Below are positions 46,388 to 54,406 of a stretch of DNA of 64,000 bases, piece after piece. The stretch is from a virus. Numbering within the stretch: position 1 is the first letter of the stretch; each line of letters begins with the position of its first letter. The notes under the pieces were generated by a model, which was given only the letters and a program-made list of their open reading frames with translations, searched no databases and was not told the origin of the DNA. The position numbers and the translations under genes are program-made. The DNA is taken from positions 1-64,000 of IMG/VR virus record IMGVR_UViG_3300019742_000002; one strand, written 5' to 3'.

Positions 46388-48181
46388 CTATAGAAGAGCT
46401 ACCTTGGTGTATATAAATCTATCAAGAGTCATAAAACCTTTGAGTAACTGTAAACTATAGATAGTATTTGTTATTAGTTTGATAAAGAGCATCTTTCTAA
46501 TATTGTTCTTAAATCTTTTAACCCCTATCTTAATACCCTTTTTAATAGAGTGAATTAATTTAGCTCTTTTTCTTCTTTTAATAAACTCTTTTCTCTTTTT
46601 TTCTGATTCAAAATATTTAATATAACTTCTAGTTTCAGAAAAATCTATTATTTGATTGTTTAATTTCAACATCTTTTGAATTTCTTTAATATCAGTTAAT
46701 TCAAGTTTAGAAATTTCATTAATAGGAATAAGAAGTCCATCATGTACATTTACTATATGTTCAATTTTAATTTTTTTAGTACCTAGGTATGCTTTAAGAG
46801 AATTCATAATTTTAGTTTCTTCTAACATAAACATTCTTGAAATATTTTCATATCCTAAATTTCTAGCTATAATATCTAATTCTTTCATTTCTGAATTAAA
46901 ATCTTTATAAAAAGTTGAAAGTTTAAGTGCATCATGTACAGTTTTATCATCTTTTGTATTTCTATTAAAAGGAGTTAAATGTCTTCCAAATATAGCACTA
47001 AGATACTCCATTTTAAACATAGACCTAAATTCAATCTTTTTGTTAGCTCCTTGTTTACCTCTAATATTATCAATTGTATCTACATTGGACTCAATAATCT
47101 TTTTTCTATTTTTTATATATTCAATAAGACAAGGATAGTTAATAGGGTCTATATTATGGTTCTCAAAACAATTCTTTATTAATCTTGGTGCGGCATTTTC
47201 TAAATCAAATTCAATATAATCTCTAAATAATCCATTTCTTATTTTTTTAGGAATCTGATTTAAAATATCAAAAATTCTACCAGAAGATGTAAATGTTCTA
47301 TTAAAATAAATATGTTCATCTACTATATTTTTTCTTATTAATTTCATAGAATTAATATATCTTCTTCTTTGAGCTGGGTATCTCATATATCCTATATCAT
47401 TATCTAATTCATCGAGAATCTCTAAGTAATTATTGGGTAATTTAAATTTTATAATATCTTTGTAATTTTCCTTAGGAACTTCTCTTGGAATATTTTTAGA
47501 TTTAGATGTAGTTACATCATCAGAGAGTCTCATTATAACCATATCAATAGGTTTTAGAGGTTTTTGTTTAGAGGCTATATCATAAAACTCCTGATATTTG
47601 GCTAGAGAAATAGTACCATTTAGAACTTTTTTAAGAATAGTATCTACTTTTTGGACTTTTGAATATACTTGGTTACTGTTGTCATAAGGATTGTTTAAAA
47701 ATTCATAAGAAGAACAACCTGAACCATCAAAAGAATTACCTCTTCTTGTTTGATTAAGATAAAGGTTATAGAAATCTCTATATGATACAAAAGAAGATAG
47801 GGATTTTTTAAGGTAGGTATTACTAAGAGCAAGGTCACCTGTTAATTCATGAACTGAATGAGCAGAAGAAAGTAGTTTAGAAATAGATTTTAGAACATTG
47901 ATTGATAGGTTATATTTAATATATTTTTTTGCACTTTTAAATTGAATCATATCTTGAACAATACTAGGATGTGGAACTATAGAGTAACTTCTTTTTTGTT
48001 TTTCTATATTAGTAAAGGTTTTATCTGATTTAATTGCAGTATGAACTTGAATAATAGCCTCTTTTGGATTAAGGATATTTTTAATGTAGTAATAATCCTT
48101 GTGGATTGTAAGATATGTTAGGTCATAATTAAATGGATTGGTAAGTATATAATCTTTGAGGTTTTCTTTTTTAATTTTCAT
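46388..48181 (-). CDS. Divergent family-A (Pol I-like) polymerase homologue
   Basis: 597 aa. Residues 296-333 read FTSSGRIFDILNQIPKKIRN ... DYIEFDLENAAPRLI, matching the Pol I layout TGRLSS..PNLQNIP followed by motif A (catalytic Asp 326, Arg 333). Residues 374-400 with R, K and a final AIFGR fit motif B (RxxxKxxxFGxxYG), and NVHDGLLIP (His 480, Asp 481) fits motif C. No 3'-5' exonuclease motif is visible in the first 250 residues, and the C-terminal 80 are basic. T4-type phages replicate with a family-B enzyme, so this is a second, specialised polymerase. Late promoter and pseudoknot leader precede it. Template and product unknown. Confidence 0.6.
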   Translation of the reverse strand: MKIKKENLKDYILTNPFNYDLTYLTIHKDYYYIKNILNPKEAIIQVHTAIKSDKTFTNIEKQKRSYSIVPHPSIVQDMIQFKSAKKYIKYNLSINVLKSISKLLSSAHSVHELTGDLALSNTYLKKSLSSFVSYRDFYNLYLNQTRRGNSFDGSGCSSYEFLNNPYDNSNQVYSKVQKVDTILKKVLNGTISLAKYQEFYDIASKQKPLKPIDMVIMRLSDDVTTSKSKNIPREVPKENYKDIIKFKLPNNYLEILDELDNDIGYMRYPAQRRRYINSMKLIRKNIVDEHIYFNRTFTSSGRIFDILNQIPKKIRNGLFRDYIEFDLENAAPRLIKNCFENHNIDPINYPCLIEYIKNRKKIIESNVDTIDNIRGKQGANKKIEFRSMFKMEYLSAIFGRHLTPFNRNTKDDKTVHDALKLSTFYKDFNSEMKELDIIARNLGYENISRMFMLEETKIMNSLKAYLGTKKIKIEHIVNVHDGLLIPINEISKLELTDIKEIQKMLKLNNQIIDFSETRSYIKYFESEKKRKEFIKRRKRAKLIHSIKKGIKIGVKRFKNNIRKMLFIKLITNTIYSLQLLKGFMTLDRFIYTKVALL

Positions 48182-48207
48182 CTAATTCTCCTTTTTTATT
48201 TAGTCAA

Positions 48208-48289
48208 AAGTAGAATGCTGTCCTACTTCTTAAGAGAGTTCATATCAAGTGGTAGGACAGCAAAAGCACCTGTATATGAACTCTCTTAA
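48208..48289 (-). ncRNA. Leader RNA of the polymerase-like gene, H-type pseudoknot
   Basis: On the minus strand, reading downstream: TTAAGAGAGTTCATAT (48289-48274), 12 bases, GCTGTCCTAC (48261-48252), 6 bases, ATATGAACTCTCTTAA (48245-48230), 3 bases, GTAGGACAGC (48226-48217). The two perfect pairings (16 bp and 10 bp) interlock as A-B-A'-B'. An alternative hairpin AAGTAG/CTACTT (48228-48223 with 48213-48208), followed by TT, would compete with the second stem. The ATG comes 27 bases later behind AAAAAAGGAG. Pairing is seen; function is unknown. Confidence 0.65.
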
Positions 48290-48300
48290 AGACTTTATGT

Positions 48301-48308
48301 TATTTATA
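48301..48308 (-). promoter_or_regulatory. Late promoter (TATAAATA) of the polymerase-like gene
   Basis: Minus-strand TATAAATA then ACATAAAG. The start would be near 48294, just 5 bases before the first pseudoknot arm. Confidence 0.6.
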
Positions 48309-48318
48309 TATTTATTTC

Positions 48319-48359
48319 TAGTAAGATATTGGTTTATCTATATTACCAATATCTTACTA
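48319..48359. terminator. 15-bp perfect hairpin
   Basis: TAGTAAGATATTGGT (48319-48333) pairs with ACCAATATCTTACTA (48345-48359), loop of 11. No T run on either side, so it may stabilise RNA ends or block read-through into the polymerase leader. Confidence 0.6.
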
Positions 48360-48394
48360 TTCTTATTCTCTATACCTTAGCAGAGAATAAGAAT
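48359..48394. terminator. 13-bp perfect hairpin at the end of 48370-48870
   Basis: ATTCTTATTCTCT (48359-48371) with AGAGAATAAGAAT (48382-48394). The stop codon of the gene lies at the loop edge. Abuts the 15-bp hairpin, so together with the pseudoknot the segment 48208-48394 is almost wholly structured. Confidence 0.6.
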
Positions 48395-48870
48395 ACCATT
48401 TCGTCGCTGTTTTTTTTATAACTGTCAAAATTTGAGTTATTAAATATACTAGAACTACTAACATCTTTAAAAACTTGCTCCATTTCATCTTTAGAGATAC
48501 TTTTAGTTGATATAGATATATGGAAATATATCTTTCCATTTTTATAATCAACTAACTTCATATCAAATTTATGTATGTCCATTTTATTTAAAGTATTATT
48601 CAAGTATCTAATATCTTTATTTATCTTTATGGTTTTATCAAACTCTATATCTTTTGTTGTTATTAAGTCTTTAGAGGTTACTTTATCTATATTACCGTTT
48701 TTAATATAGATAACTCTAGCTTCTGTTGGAGATACAAATTTATCAAAAAAACCTATTTGACCGTCTACAGTTATAAATTTATCGTATACCTCAAATTCAT
48801 TAAAATTACCTTTACCCTCATTTAAGCTCATTTTCACAAACTCACTAAATCTCATATTTATTTTTTTCAC
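48370..48870 (-). CDS. Putative internal head protein with capsid-targeting-like N-terminus (166 aa)
   Basis: GTG start at 48870, 5 bases after AAGGAG. The N-terminus NMRFSEFVKMSLNEGKGNF has the F..F(V/I)...LNE pattern shared with 13104 and 15010 and like the T4 packaging signal, with LNE as a possible prohead-protease site. After it comes a small beta domain (YDKFITVDGQIGFFDKFVSP) and an alpha/beta part (KIYFHISISTKSISKDEMEQ). Early-type promoter upstream. Role inferred. Confidence 0.5.
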   Translation of the reverse strand: MKKINMRFSEFVKMSLNEGKGNFNEFEVYDKFITVDGQIGFFDKFVSPTEARVIYIKNGNIDKVTSKDLITTKDIEFDKTIKINKDIRYLNNTLNKMDIHKFDMKLVDYKNGKIYFHISISTKSISKDEMEQVFKDVSSSSIFNNSNFDSYKKNSDEMVFLFSAKV

Positions 48871-48978
48871 CTTAACTCCTTATTTTATATTATAGCCTAA
48901 ATCTATTTAAAAATAAACTAATCCGATAAAAGATTTTGATTTAATATCAATCTCTTTTTATTATTTATAAAATTATTT

Positions 48979-49140
48979 TTAATCTAAAATATAAAAATTA
49001 GTCCATATTAACCAAGATTTAAGTTTTTGTTGTTTACAAGCATAACAATATACACCTAAACCTTTTGAAGGATTTGGTATAATTTGGTTACACATTAAAC
49101 ATTCATTAAAAGTATATCCGTAAAATATAGATTTACTCAT
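48979..49140 (-). CDS. Small zinc-binding protein (53 aa)
   Basis: ATG at 49140 overlaps the stop of 49137-49409 (ATGA). NECLMCNQIIPNPSKGLG and VYCYACKQQKLKSW give two CxxC pairs, a mini zinc ribbon. Below length cut-offs but clearly coding. Downstream gap 48871-48978 holds the promoter of 48370-48870. Confidence 0.6.
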   Translation of the reverse strand: MSKSIFYGYTFNECLMCNQIIPNPSKGLGVYCYACKQQKLKSWLIWTNFYILD

Positions 49141-49409
49141 TTTTTATCTTCTTTATCACAATGTATTTCTAATATGGTGTCTTTTACACAAGTTACAATA
49201 TCATATAATTCATTTATAGTTGATTTTTTAGCATCATACATAAAAATCAAGGTAAATGGAAATATTATTAGTGTAGATACCATCACTAGGAAGGCTTTTG
49301 CTGATGTAGGTAAATTAAATCCTCCACTTACAAAACTCATCATCAAATATAATAAGGTTGTCAATAATAACCAAATTATAACATTTAAAACCAATCTCTT
49401 TTTTATCAT
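49137..49409 (-). CDS. Membrane protein with two transmembrane helices (90 aa)
   Basis: ATG at 49409 behind AGAGGAGAATAAA. Residues 6-29 (LVLNVIIWLLLTTLLYLMMS) and 38-60 (AFLVMVSTLIIFPFTLIFMY) are transmembrane helices, with a short Gly-rich turn between and a charged cytoplasmic C-terminus. Layout fits a class II holin, but there is no late promoter or endolysin beside it, so another membrane role is as likely. Confidence 0.6.
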   Translation of the reverse strand: MIKKRLVLNVIIWLLLTTLLYLMMSFVSGGFNLPTSAKAFLVMVSTLIIFPFTLIFMYDAKKSTINELYDIVTCVKDTILEIHCDKEDKK

Positions 49410-49420
49410 TTTATTCTCCT

Positions 49421-49765
49421 CTAATATTGAAAATCACAGTTAATATCATATAGATAATCATTAAAATCCACTTTATACATACAATTCTCAGCTAGATACT
49501 CCAACATATCTTTAAATTTAGGGTCAATTATATAGGAGTCCTTGGTATCATATCTTTGAGATACAATAGCTATATTAGTTTCATTATATGATATAACTGC
49601 TACAAAATCGTGACCTTCACCAAAATCAAAATTCTTTATATCGTTTTCTAATTCAGCTAATAATTCTTCTCTTGTGAATATATAGTCTTCATACATTAAA
49701 CCTCTGATTGTATCATTTCTACCTTGAAGATGGTAAAAGGCTTTTTCTTTTATTTCGAGTTTCAT
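49421..49765 (-). CDS. Hypothetical protein (114 aa)
   Basis: ATG at 49765 with AAGGAC upstream. Acidic alpha/beta protein (FYHLQGRNDTIRGLMYEDYI, DFGEGHDFVAVISYNETNIA). Between the coiled-coil gene 49781-49930 and the membrane protein in one operon. Unknown. Confidence 0.55.
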   Translation of the reverse strand: MKLEIKEKAFYHLQGRNDTIRGLMYEDYIFTREELLAELENDIKNFDFGEGHDFVAVISYNETNIAIVSQRYDTKDSYIIDPKFKDMLEYLAENCMYKVDFNDYLYDINCDFQY

Positions 49766-49780
49766 TTATTAGTCCTTATA

Positions 49781-49930
49781 TTATCTACTAAGATATTTTA
49801 TTATGGATTTTTCACATTCTAACTCATCTTGTATAATTTTTAGTGTTTCTTTTGCTTGTATTTCCAATTCTAATAATTTTAGAATTCTTTTCTCTTTACT
49901 TGTGATTACATCTTTAATTTTATCAGTCAT
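49781..49930 (-). CDS. Small coiled-coil protein (49 aa)
   Basis: ATG at 49930 behind AAAGGATTAAATT. Nearly all one amphipathic helix (KEKRILKLLELEIQAKETLK) with heptad leucines. Starts the operon running down to 48979. Unknown. Confidence 0.55.
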   Translation of the reverse strand: MTDKIKDVITSKEKRILKLLELEIQAKETLKIIQDELECEKSIIKYLSR

Positions 49931-49977
49931 AATTTAATCCTTTTAATTTATTATATACTAACTAACTTAAATTCTAC

Positions 49978-51087
49978 CTAAAACTCCCACAAAATCTCAT
50001 CAAATTCATCATAACATGGCACAGTAAAACTTCTCATCATACCAAGATATACATTATCATGGATAAATTTACCTTTTCTTTCACTTGCTCTTTGTTTAAT
50101 AATTTCCAAAGATGTACAAAATATGATGGACTTTTTGTGATAGTCTTTAGGGATAGAGTGAAGCCATTTTCGTCTTGATTTAATACTAAGATTTGTCATA
50201 TCAATAATAATATTTTCTCTATCTTTAACAGCCTTTTGGAACTTCTTTTGGACTAATTTATCAATCTCTTTGTGTAGGTCATTTTCGGTTAGATATTTCC
50301 AAGCTTGATTATAGTTCATATTATCGTCTATTTTAGAAATATAATCCATCATAGTATTATCTCTACTAATTACAACCTCATCTTTAATATTGTTTTTTAT
50401 GTATGTAGATTTACCTGATGAGGGTAATCCTGTCAATAAAGTTATATTTTTACTTTTATTAATAATAGGTTCATTTGAGGTGTATTTTAGAAAGGTATCT
50501 TCATTAAAAATATCTTTACCTAATCTAAGAGTATCCTCTTTTTTTGAAAATTCATCACCAAATCTTCCTAAAGAATCATATTTAACTTGATTTACAAGTG
50601 TGTAGTAATCCTCTATATCTCTGAATTTAGAAACTAACTTTTCTGGTTTATATTCCATTCCATCTTTAATATGATTAAAAAGAGTTCCGTGTAATGAAAT
50701 AGCATTAAGAATTTCTGACTTTTCTTCATCACTTAATTCAATTTCTTTTTGAAGATTATTAAGAATTTCTATAGCTAACCAAAAGGAGATTCCTTCGTGT
50801 CCTTTAAAAAATGTGCGTTGTTTCTCATTATCAATTTCTAAAGATTTTGGTTTTCCTATATCGTGGAGTAAAGCCACAATTTTGTTAATTTTAGTAGCAT
50901 TATATAGTTCAGCTACTTTACAAACCATCATTAAATGTGTCCATATTTGTCCTTCTATATGATATGGGTTAATACTATCTTTGTAATGATGGGTACAACT
51001 TTCCATATCTTTTGTTAGCTTGGGTTGAGTTACTTGAAACCATTTTATTAGTTCGTTCATAGTTGGGTTTTGTTTATTTTTGAACAT
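49978..51087 (-). CDS. HD phosphohydrolase fused to P-loop polynucleotide kinase (369 aa)
   Basis: N-terminal HD domain: PYHIEGQIWTHLMM (His 43), LLHDIGKPKS (His 75, Asp 76), FKGHEG and SLHGTLFNH. C-terminal kinase: Walker A LLTGLPSSGKSTYI (about 217-230), IIIDMTNLS and a lid SERKGKFIHD. T4 joins a kinase to a HAD phosphatase in PseT for RNA end repair; here the partner is HD. The fusion suggests nucleic-acid end healing or nucleotide turnover. ATG at 51087, overlapping 51074-51511 by 14 bases. Confidence 0.7.
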   Translation of the reverse strand: MFKNKQNPTMNELIKWFQVTQPKLTKDMESCTHHYKDSINPYHIEGQIWTHLMMVCKVAELYNATKINKIVALLHDIGKPKSLEIDNEKQRTFFKGHEGISFWLAIEILNNLQKEIELSDEEKSEILNAISLHGTLFNHIKDGMEYKPEKLVSKFRDIEDYYTLVNQVKYDSLGRFGDEFSKKEDTLRLGKDIFNEDTFLKYTSNEPIINKSKNITLLTGLPSSGKSTYIKNNIKDEVVISRDNTMMDYISKIDDNMNYNQAWKYLTENDLHKEIDKLVQKKFQKAVKDRENIIIDMTNLSIKSRRKWLHSIPKDYHKKSIIFCTSLEIIKQRASERKGKFIHDNVYLGMMRSFTVPCYDEFDEILWEF

Positions 51088-51511
51088 TTGTTTCCTTTAC
51101 AAACCCATAAGCCATACAACCAAATCTAACATCTAAATCAATATCATCAATACCTTTAATACTCACCTTACCTGATATTGATGTCAATTTAGTTCCATTT
51201 GGTATAAAATTATATAAACTAAGAGGAATCACAACAAGTCTATTATCCCAATTACCAAATCCTAATTCATAAAGTTCTTCTTTTGAATATATAGAAAAAT
51301 CAATTCCTTTAACTTGATTAGGTATATTATTCATAGCTAATTTAAGCTCTTTTACACAAAAATCAGAACTCCAATTATATGCACAAATCTGTGCAGAAGT
51401 TCTTGATAAACTATCATTGTGTAACCTAATAATATCTTTTATGGAAACCCTTTCAATTACAATATCGTATCCACTTTTAAACTCTCTTGTGTATATTTTT
51501 TTATTAATCAT
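51074..51511 (-). CDS. Hypothetical protein (145 aa)
   Basis: ATG at 51511 behind a weak AAAGGTATAAAG. Alpha/beta protein (YDIVIERVSIKDIIRLHNDS, GTKLTSISGKVSIKGIDDID). The end overlaps the start of the HD-kinase gene, so the two are coupled and may act together. No family recognised. Confidence 0.6.
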   Translation of the reverse strand: MINKKIYTREFKSGYDIVIERVSIKDIIRLHNDSLSRTSAQICAYNWSSDFCVKELKLAMNNIPNQVKGIDFSIYSKEELYELGFGNWDNRLVVIPLSLYNFIPNGTKLTSISGKVSIKGIDDIDLDVRFGCMAYGFVKETNVQK

Positions 51512-51585
51512 CTTTATACCTTTTATTTTTATTAATTATATCAAAATCAAACTTTAATAAAGCTTAATCAAAATCTTCACAAAAA

Positions 51586-51801
51586 CTACTTTATGAGTTT
51601 TGTCCTGTTTATATCTTTTGCTACTCTTGGTTTACATTTAATAGCAACTATAGTATTAGGGTCTATAAAATATCTCACAAGAGCTACATGGTCTAAATCA
51701 TATCTATCACATTCGTCAATAGCATCTCTAATCTCTTTTGGTGATACAGCATAATCACACCCATTTAGTATTAATATAGCAATTAGTATTATTGTTTTCA
51801 T
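51586..51801 (-). CDS. Putative lipoprotein (71 aa)
   Basis: ATG at 51801. KTIILIAILILNGCDYAVSP is a short lipoprotein signal with lipobox LNGC (Cys 15). The mature part is about 57 residues, charged, with two further Cys. The ribosome site is poor. Second phage lipoprotein in the window beside 30004-30198; their mature parts do not look alike. An envelope role such as exclusion is a guess. Confidence 0.55.
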   Translation of the reverse strand: MKTIILIAILILNGCDYAVSPKEIRDAIDECDRYDLDHVALVRYFIDPNTIVAIKCKPRVAKDINRTKLIK

Positions 51802-51866
51802 TTATTTAGTCATTTTTTTATTTATTATATCCAAACTAAACTTCAGTATAGTTTAATTGAAAGCTA

Positions 51867-52061
51867 TTATATCAAAGATTTCTCTTCTTTAATATATTTT
51901 ATCTCATTTTCAATATACTTTACCTCTAAATCAGTTAAAATATTTTCGTATTCTACTAATAAACCTATCAAAGATTTCTCTTTATCTACAAGTAGTTGAA
52001 GTTTTCCTCTCTTCATGGTATCATTAAAACCTTCTATTTTGCTTTTTAAAGATGTTCTCAT
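51867..52061 (-). CDS. Small coiled-coil protein (64 aa)
   Basis: ATG at 52061 behind AAAGGATTTAAA. Charged helix (LKSKIEGFNDTMKRGKLQLL, VEYENILTDLEVKYIENEIK). The motif KSLIGL appears again as KSLI at the C-terminus. Unknown. Confidence 0.55.
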   Translation of the reverse strand: MRTSLKSKIEGFNDTMKRGKLQLLVDKEKSLIGLLVEYENILTDLEVKYIENEIKYIKEEKSLI

Positions 52062-52136
52062 TTTAAATCCTTTTCTTTTTAATTTATTTATTATACCCTC
52101 TTTAGACTTTAATATAACTTAAACTATAAACTATAA

Positions 52137-52400
52137 CTATTTCACTAAAATCATCTCACCATTTTCAACATTATTATCATATATAGTAGTAAATCTATAT
52201 CCACCTATATTAACATTAAATCTACTAATCTTTTCAAAAGGTTTTATATATGATGTACTATTACCGTATTCTTTGAATTGAATATTATAACTAATAATCA
52301 AATAAAAGATTTTTGTATTGGCTAAGATATATTTAAAATCTTCTATACTTGTGTCTATGTTTAAACTTATTTGTCTTATGGCTTCATAATTAAGAGTCAT
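52137..52400 (-). CDS. Hypothetical protein (87 aa)
   Basis: ATG at 52400 behind AAGGATGTTGG, 9 bases after the stop of 52410-53774. Helical start (YEAIRQISLNIDTSIEDFKY) and beta-rich end (FNVNIGGYRFTTIYDNNVEN). Unknown. Confidence 0.55.
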   Translation of the reverse strand: MTLNYEAIRQISLNIDTSIEDFKYILANTKIFYLIISYNIQFKEYGNSTSYIKPFEKISRFNVNIGGYRFTTIYDNNVENGEMILVK

Positions 52401-52409
52401 CCAACATCC

Positions 52410-53774
52410 TTATTTAATTAACTTTACAGCATTTTTAGCCTCTTCTATAGATTTTCCTGATGCTATCGTTGAAATAAATATAGCATCTTGTCGAACCTTA
52501 GTCTCGTACTCTTTAGTTTTAGTTTCCAGCATTTTAGCAAATTTAGTACCTCTATTATTTACATCGGATAAATATTTTGTGGTGTGAGTATCATCAATTT
52601 GAATTTGCATAAGATTTTCTACTACTGTATGTACCTTTTCAGCCGTTGCTTCGGTTAATCCTGATACCAATATTGATGTCTCTTCCCACATTTTTTGAAA
52701 ATCATCTACATTGGATAATAAAGAACCTATAGCTGATTCATCAGTTAAATCTGCTTTCTTAGATGGTAAATCTTGACCTAGTTTTATAATAGTTGCTTGT
52801 GTCGCTATAAAAGCTCCTTCTACTTTAACTACCCTATCATTTAATTTGGCTATATGTGATTGAATTTGAGATTTAAGTAAAGTATCTCTAATTGGTATAT
52901 CGGAGGGATTATCATAAACCTCTAATTCAACATTTAATTTATTGAGAATTTCATTAGATGCTTTTGATTGAGCTACCATATTTGATTTTGCTTCTTGTAA
53001 ACCCTCAGCTATTACTATTAATTTCTCGTGCTTATCATAGATGATACCAAACAATTCATCAATATTTACTTGTACAGATTTATGTTCTGTTTGAATATCT
53101 TTAACCGAGTTTCCTATAGAATTGATAAGAGGTATCTTATTAAAATACTTATTAATAAGTGATATTTTTGTTGGTTTATTCGTTTGTAATTCCTCAATCT
53201 TACTCTTAGCTTCCATAAAAGATTTAACTAATAATTTATTATCCCCTAGCGAATGTTCATTATTAATTTTCTTAGATACTTCGGAGGTTTCCGATATAAC
53301 CTTTTGAAATTGTTCTTTAAGTGATGAGGTGTTGTCTATGTCTATATGAACCTCTTTAGCTTCTTGAATTAGTTCAGTTACGGGTAACATATTTTTACCT
53401 TTATTTGTCATTTCTTCTTTCAGTTGTAGTCTTTTATATTCACTTTTCCTAGCTTGTGAAATAGTTGAATAAATAGAGTCTATAGCTTTTTCTATAATTG
53501 TAGATGATACCTCTTGATATATACCACATTCCAATTTAAAACCTTCTAACCATTCTTGATTATCATTTATTGGTATAAATTTGATTTTTGTGTCATATAA
53601 ATATAATCTTCCTTCAATACCTCCGCATTCCTCTACTATATCAAAATATTCTTTTGAGGTTCTATCTTGGTAGAACTTTAGATAATATCGAGATTTGTCT
53701 GCATCAACACTCTCTATAACATCATAACTATTATTATATCTCTTTACAATCAAATTTTTATAAACTTCGTTCAT
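52410..53774 (-). CDS. TelA-like coiled-coil protein (454 aa)
   Basis: ATG at 53774 behind AAAGGAAATAGAG. The first 110 residues form an alpha/beta domain (YYLKFYQDRTSKEYFDIVEE, WLEGFKLECG). The rest is almost all coiled coil. The stretch ISLINKYFNKIPLINSIGNS followed by HKSVQVNIDELFGIIYDKHE resembles the core of TelA/toxic-anion-resistance proteins, which bacteria use in stress and which some large phages carry. Function in phage unknown. The match is weak, so it may be just a long coiled coil. Confidence 0.45.
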   Translation of the reverse strand: MNEVYKNLIVKRYNNSYDVIESVDADKSRYYLKFYQDRTSKEYFDIVEECGGIEGRLYLYDTKIKFIPINDNQEWLEGFKLECGIYQEVSSTIIEKAIDSIYSTISQARKSEYKRLQLKEEMTNKGKNMLPVTELIQEAKEVHIDIDNTSSLKEQFQKVISETSEVSKKINNEHSLGDNKLLVKSFMEAKSKIEELQTNKPTKISLINKYFNKIPLINSIGNSVKDIQTEHKSVQVNIDELFGIIYDKHEKLIVIAEGLQEAKSNMVAQSKASNEILNKLNVELEVYDNPSDIPIRDTLLKSQIQSHIAKLNDRVVKVEGAFIATQATIIKLGQDLPSKKADLTDESAIGSLLSNVDDFQKMWEETSILVSGLTEATAEKVHTVVENLMQIQIDDTHTTKYLSDVNNRGTKFAKMLETKTKEYETKVRQDAIFISTIASGKSIEEAKNAVKLIK

Positions 53775-53855
53775 CTCTATTTCCTTTTATTTAAAATCTT
53801 TTATAGATTTATTAAATCTAATCATTTGTTTCGCAATCATCTTGAACAAATTTTC

Positions 53856-54062
53856 CTAAGGTATATTTTCCATTTCAATATCTTTCAAAAATTTCTTAAG
53901 ATTAGATGTATAAAATCTATGAGTTCCTGAAATATATTCAGAGATTATACTTATTTTGTCTATCCACTTTTTTTGAATATCTACTATAAAAGTAGCATCT
54001 AATCCCAGAGGTTTGTAATATATCTCGTAAACCTCTTTATTTGATTTTATTATCGTTGTCAT
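53856..54062 (-). CDS. Hypothetical protein (68 aa)
   Basis: ATG at 54062 inside the end of 54037-54306, behind AAAGGAAAAAT. Alpha/beta (IKSNKEVYEIYYKPLGLDAT, ATFIVDIQKKWIDKISIISE). The gap 53775-53855 downstream has only short frames. Unknown. Confidence 0.55.
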   Translation of the reverse strand: MTTIIKSNKEVYEIYYKPLGLDATFIVDIQKKWIDKISIISEYISGTHRFYTSNLKKFLKDIEMENIP

Positions 54063-54306
54063 ATTTTTCCTTTAGTATATCTATTAATTCTACAAAATTT
54101 ATCAAAATTAGATTAGGATTTTCTTTCATTTCTAAATTTAAACTTAATAAATCTATATTATTTAAGGTTTCAAATTGAGCTATATTACCTTTAACTAATG
54201 TGTCTTCATTTATTTTAGATAGTGAATGGTATAAAAATTCATTATATTTATCATAAATAGATACCAAAATCTCCTTGAAATCTTTTGTTACTAAATATTT
54301 AGTCAT
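54037..54306 (-). CDS. Hypothetical protein (89 aa)
   Basis: ATG at 54306 behind AAAGGAGATAAGG. Helical and acidic (LVTKDFKEILVSIYDKYNEF, LLSLNLEMKENPNLILINFV). Coupled to 53856-54062 by a 26-base overlap. Unknown. Confidence 0.55.
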   Translation of the reverse strand: MTKYLVTKDFKEILVSIYDKYNEFLYHSLSKINEDTLVKGNIAQFETLNNIDLLSLNLEMKENPNLILINFVELIDILKEKYDNDNKIK

Positions 54307-54406
54307 CCTTATCTCCTTTGAAATATTTTTTTAACCATCTTTTATCCTTTTTTTTATTTTTTAAGATATGTAATTATCTACTAACTAAGCTTATATATAA
54401 CTTAAA

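Noticed and set aside
46388-48181. Reverse transcriptase, as in retrons or defence-associated RT systems with upstream structured RNA
   Set aside because: No YxDD box or other RT motifs. The conserved residues fit the Pol I family (SSGR..NQIP, motif A, VHDG) instead.
49137-49409. Holin assignment
   Set aside because: Topology fits, but there is no late promoter, no endolysin nearby, and several other small membrane proteins are equally possible.
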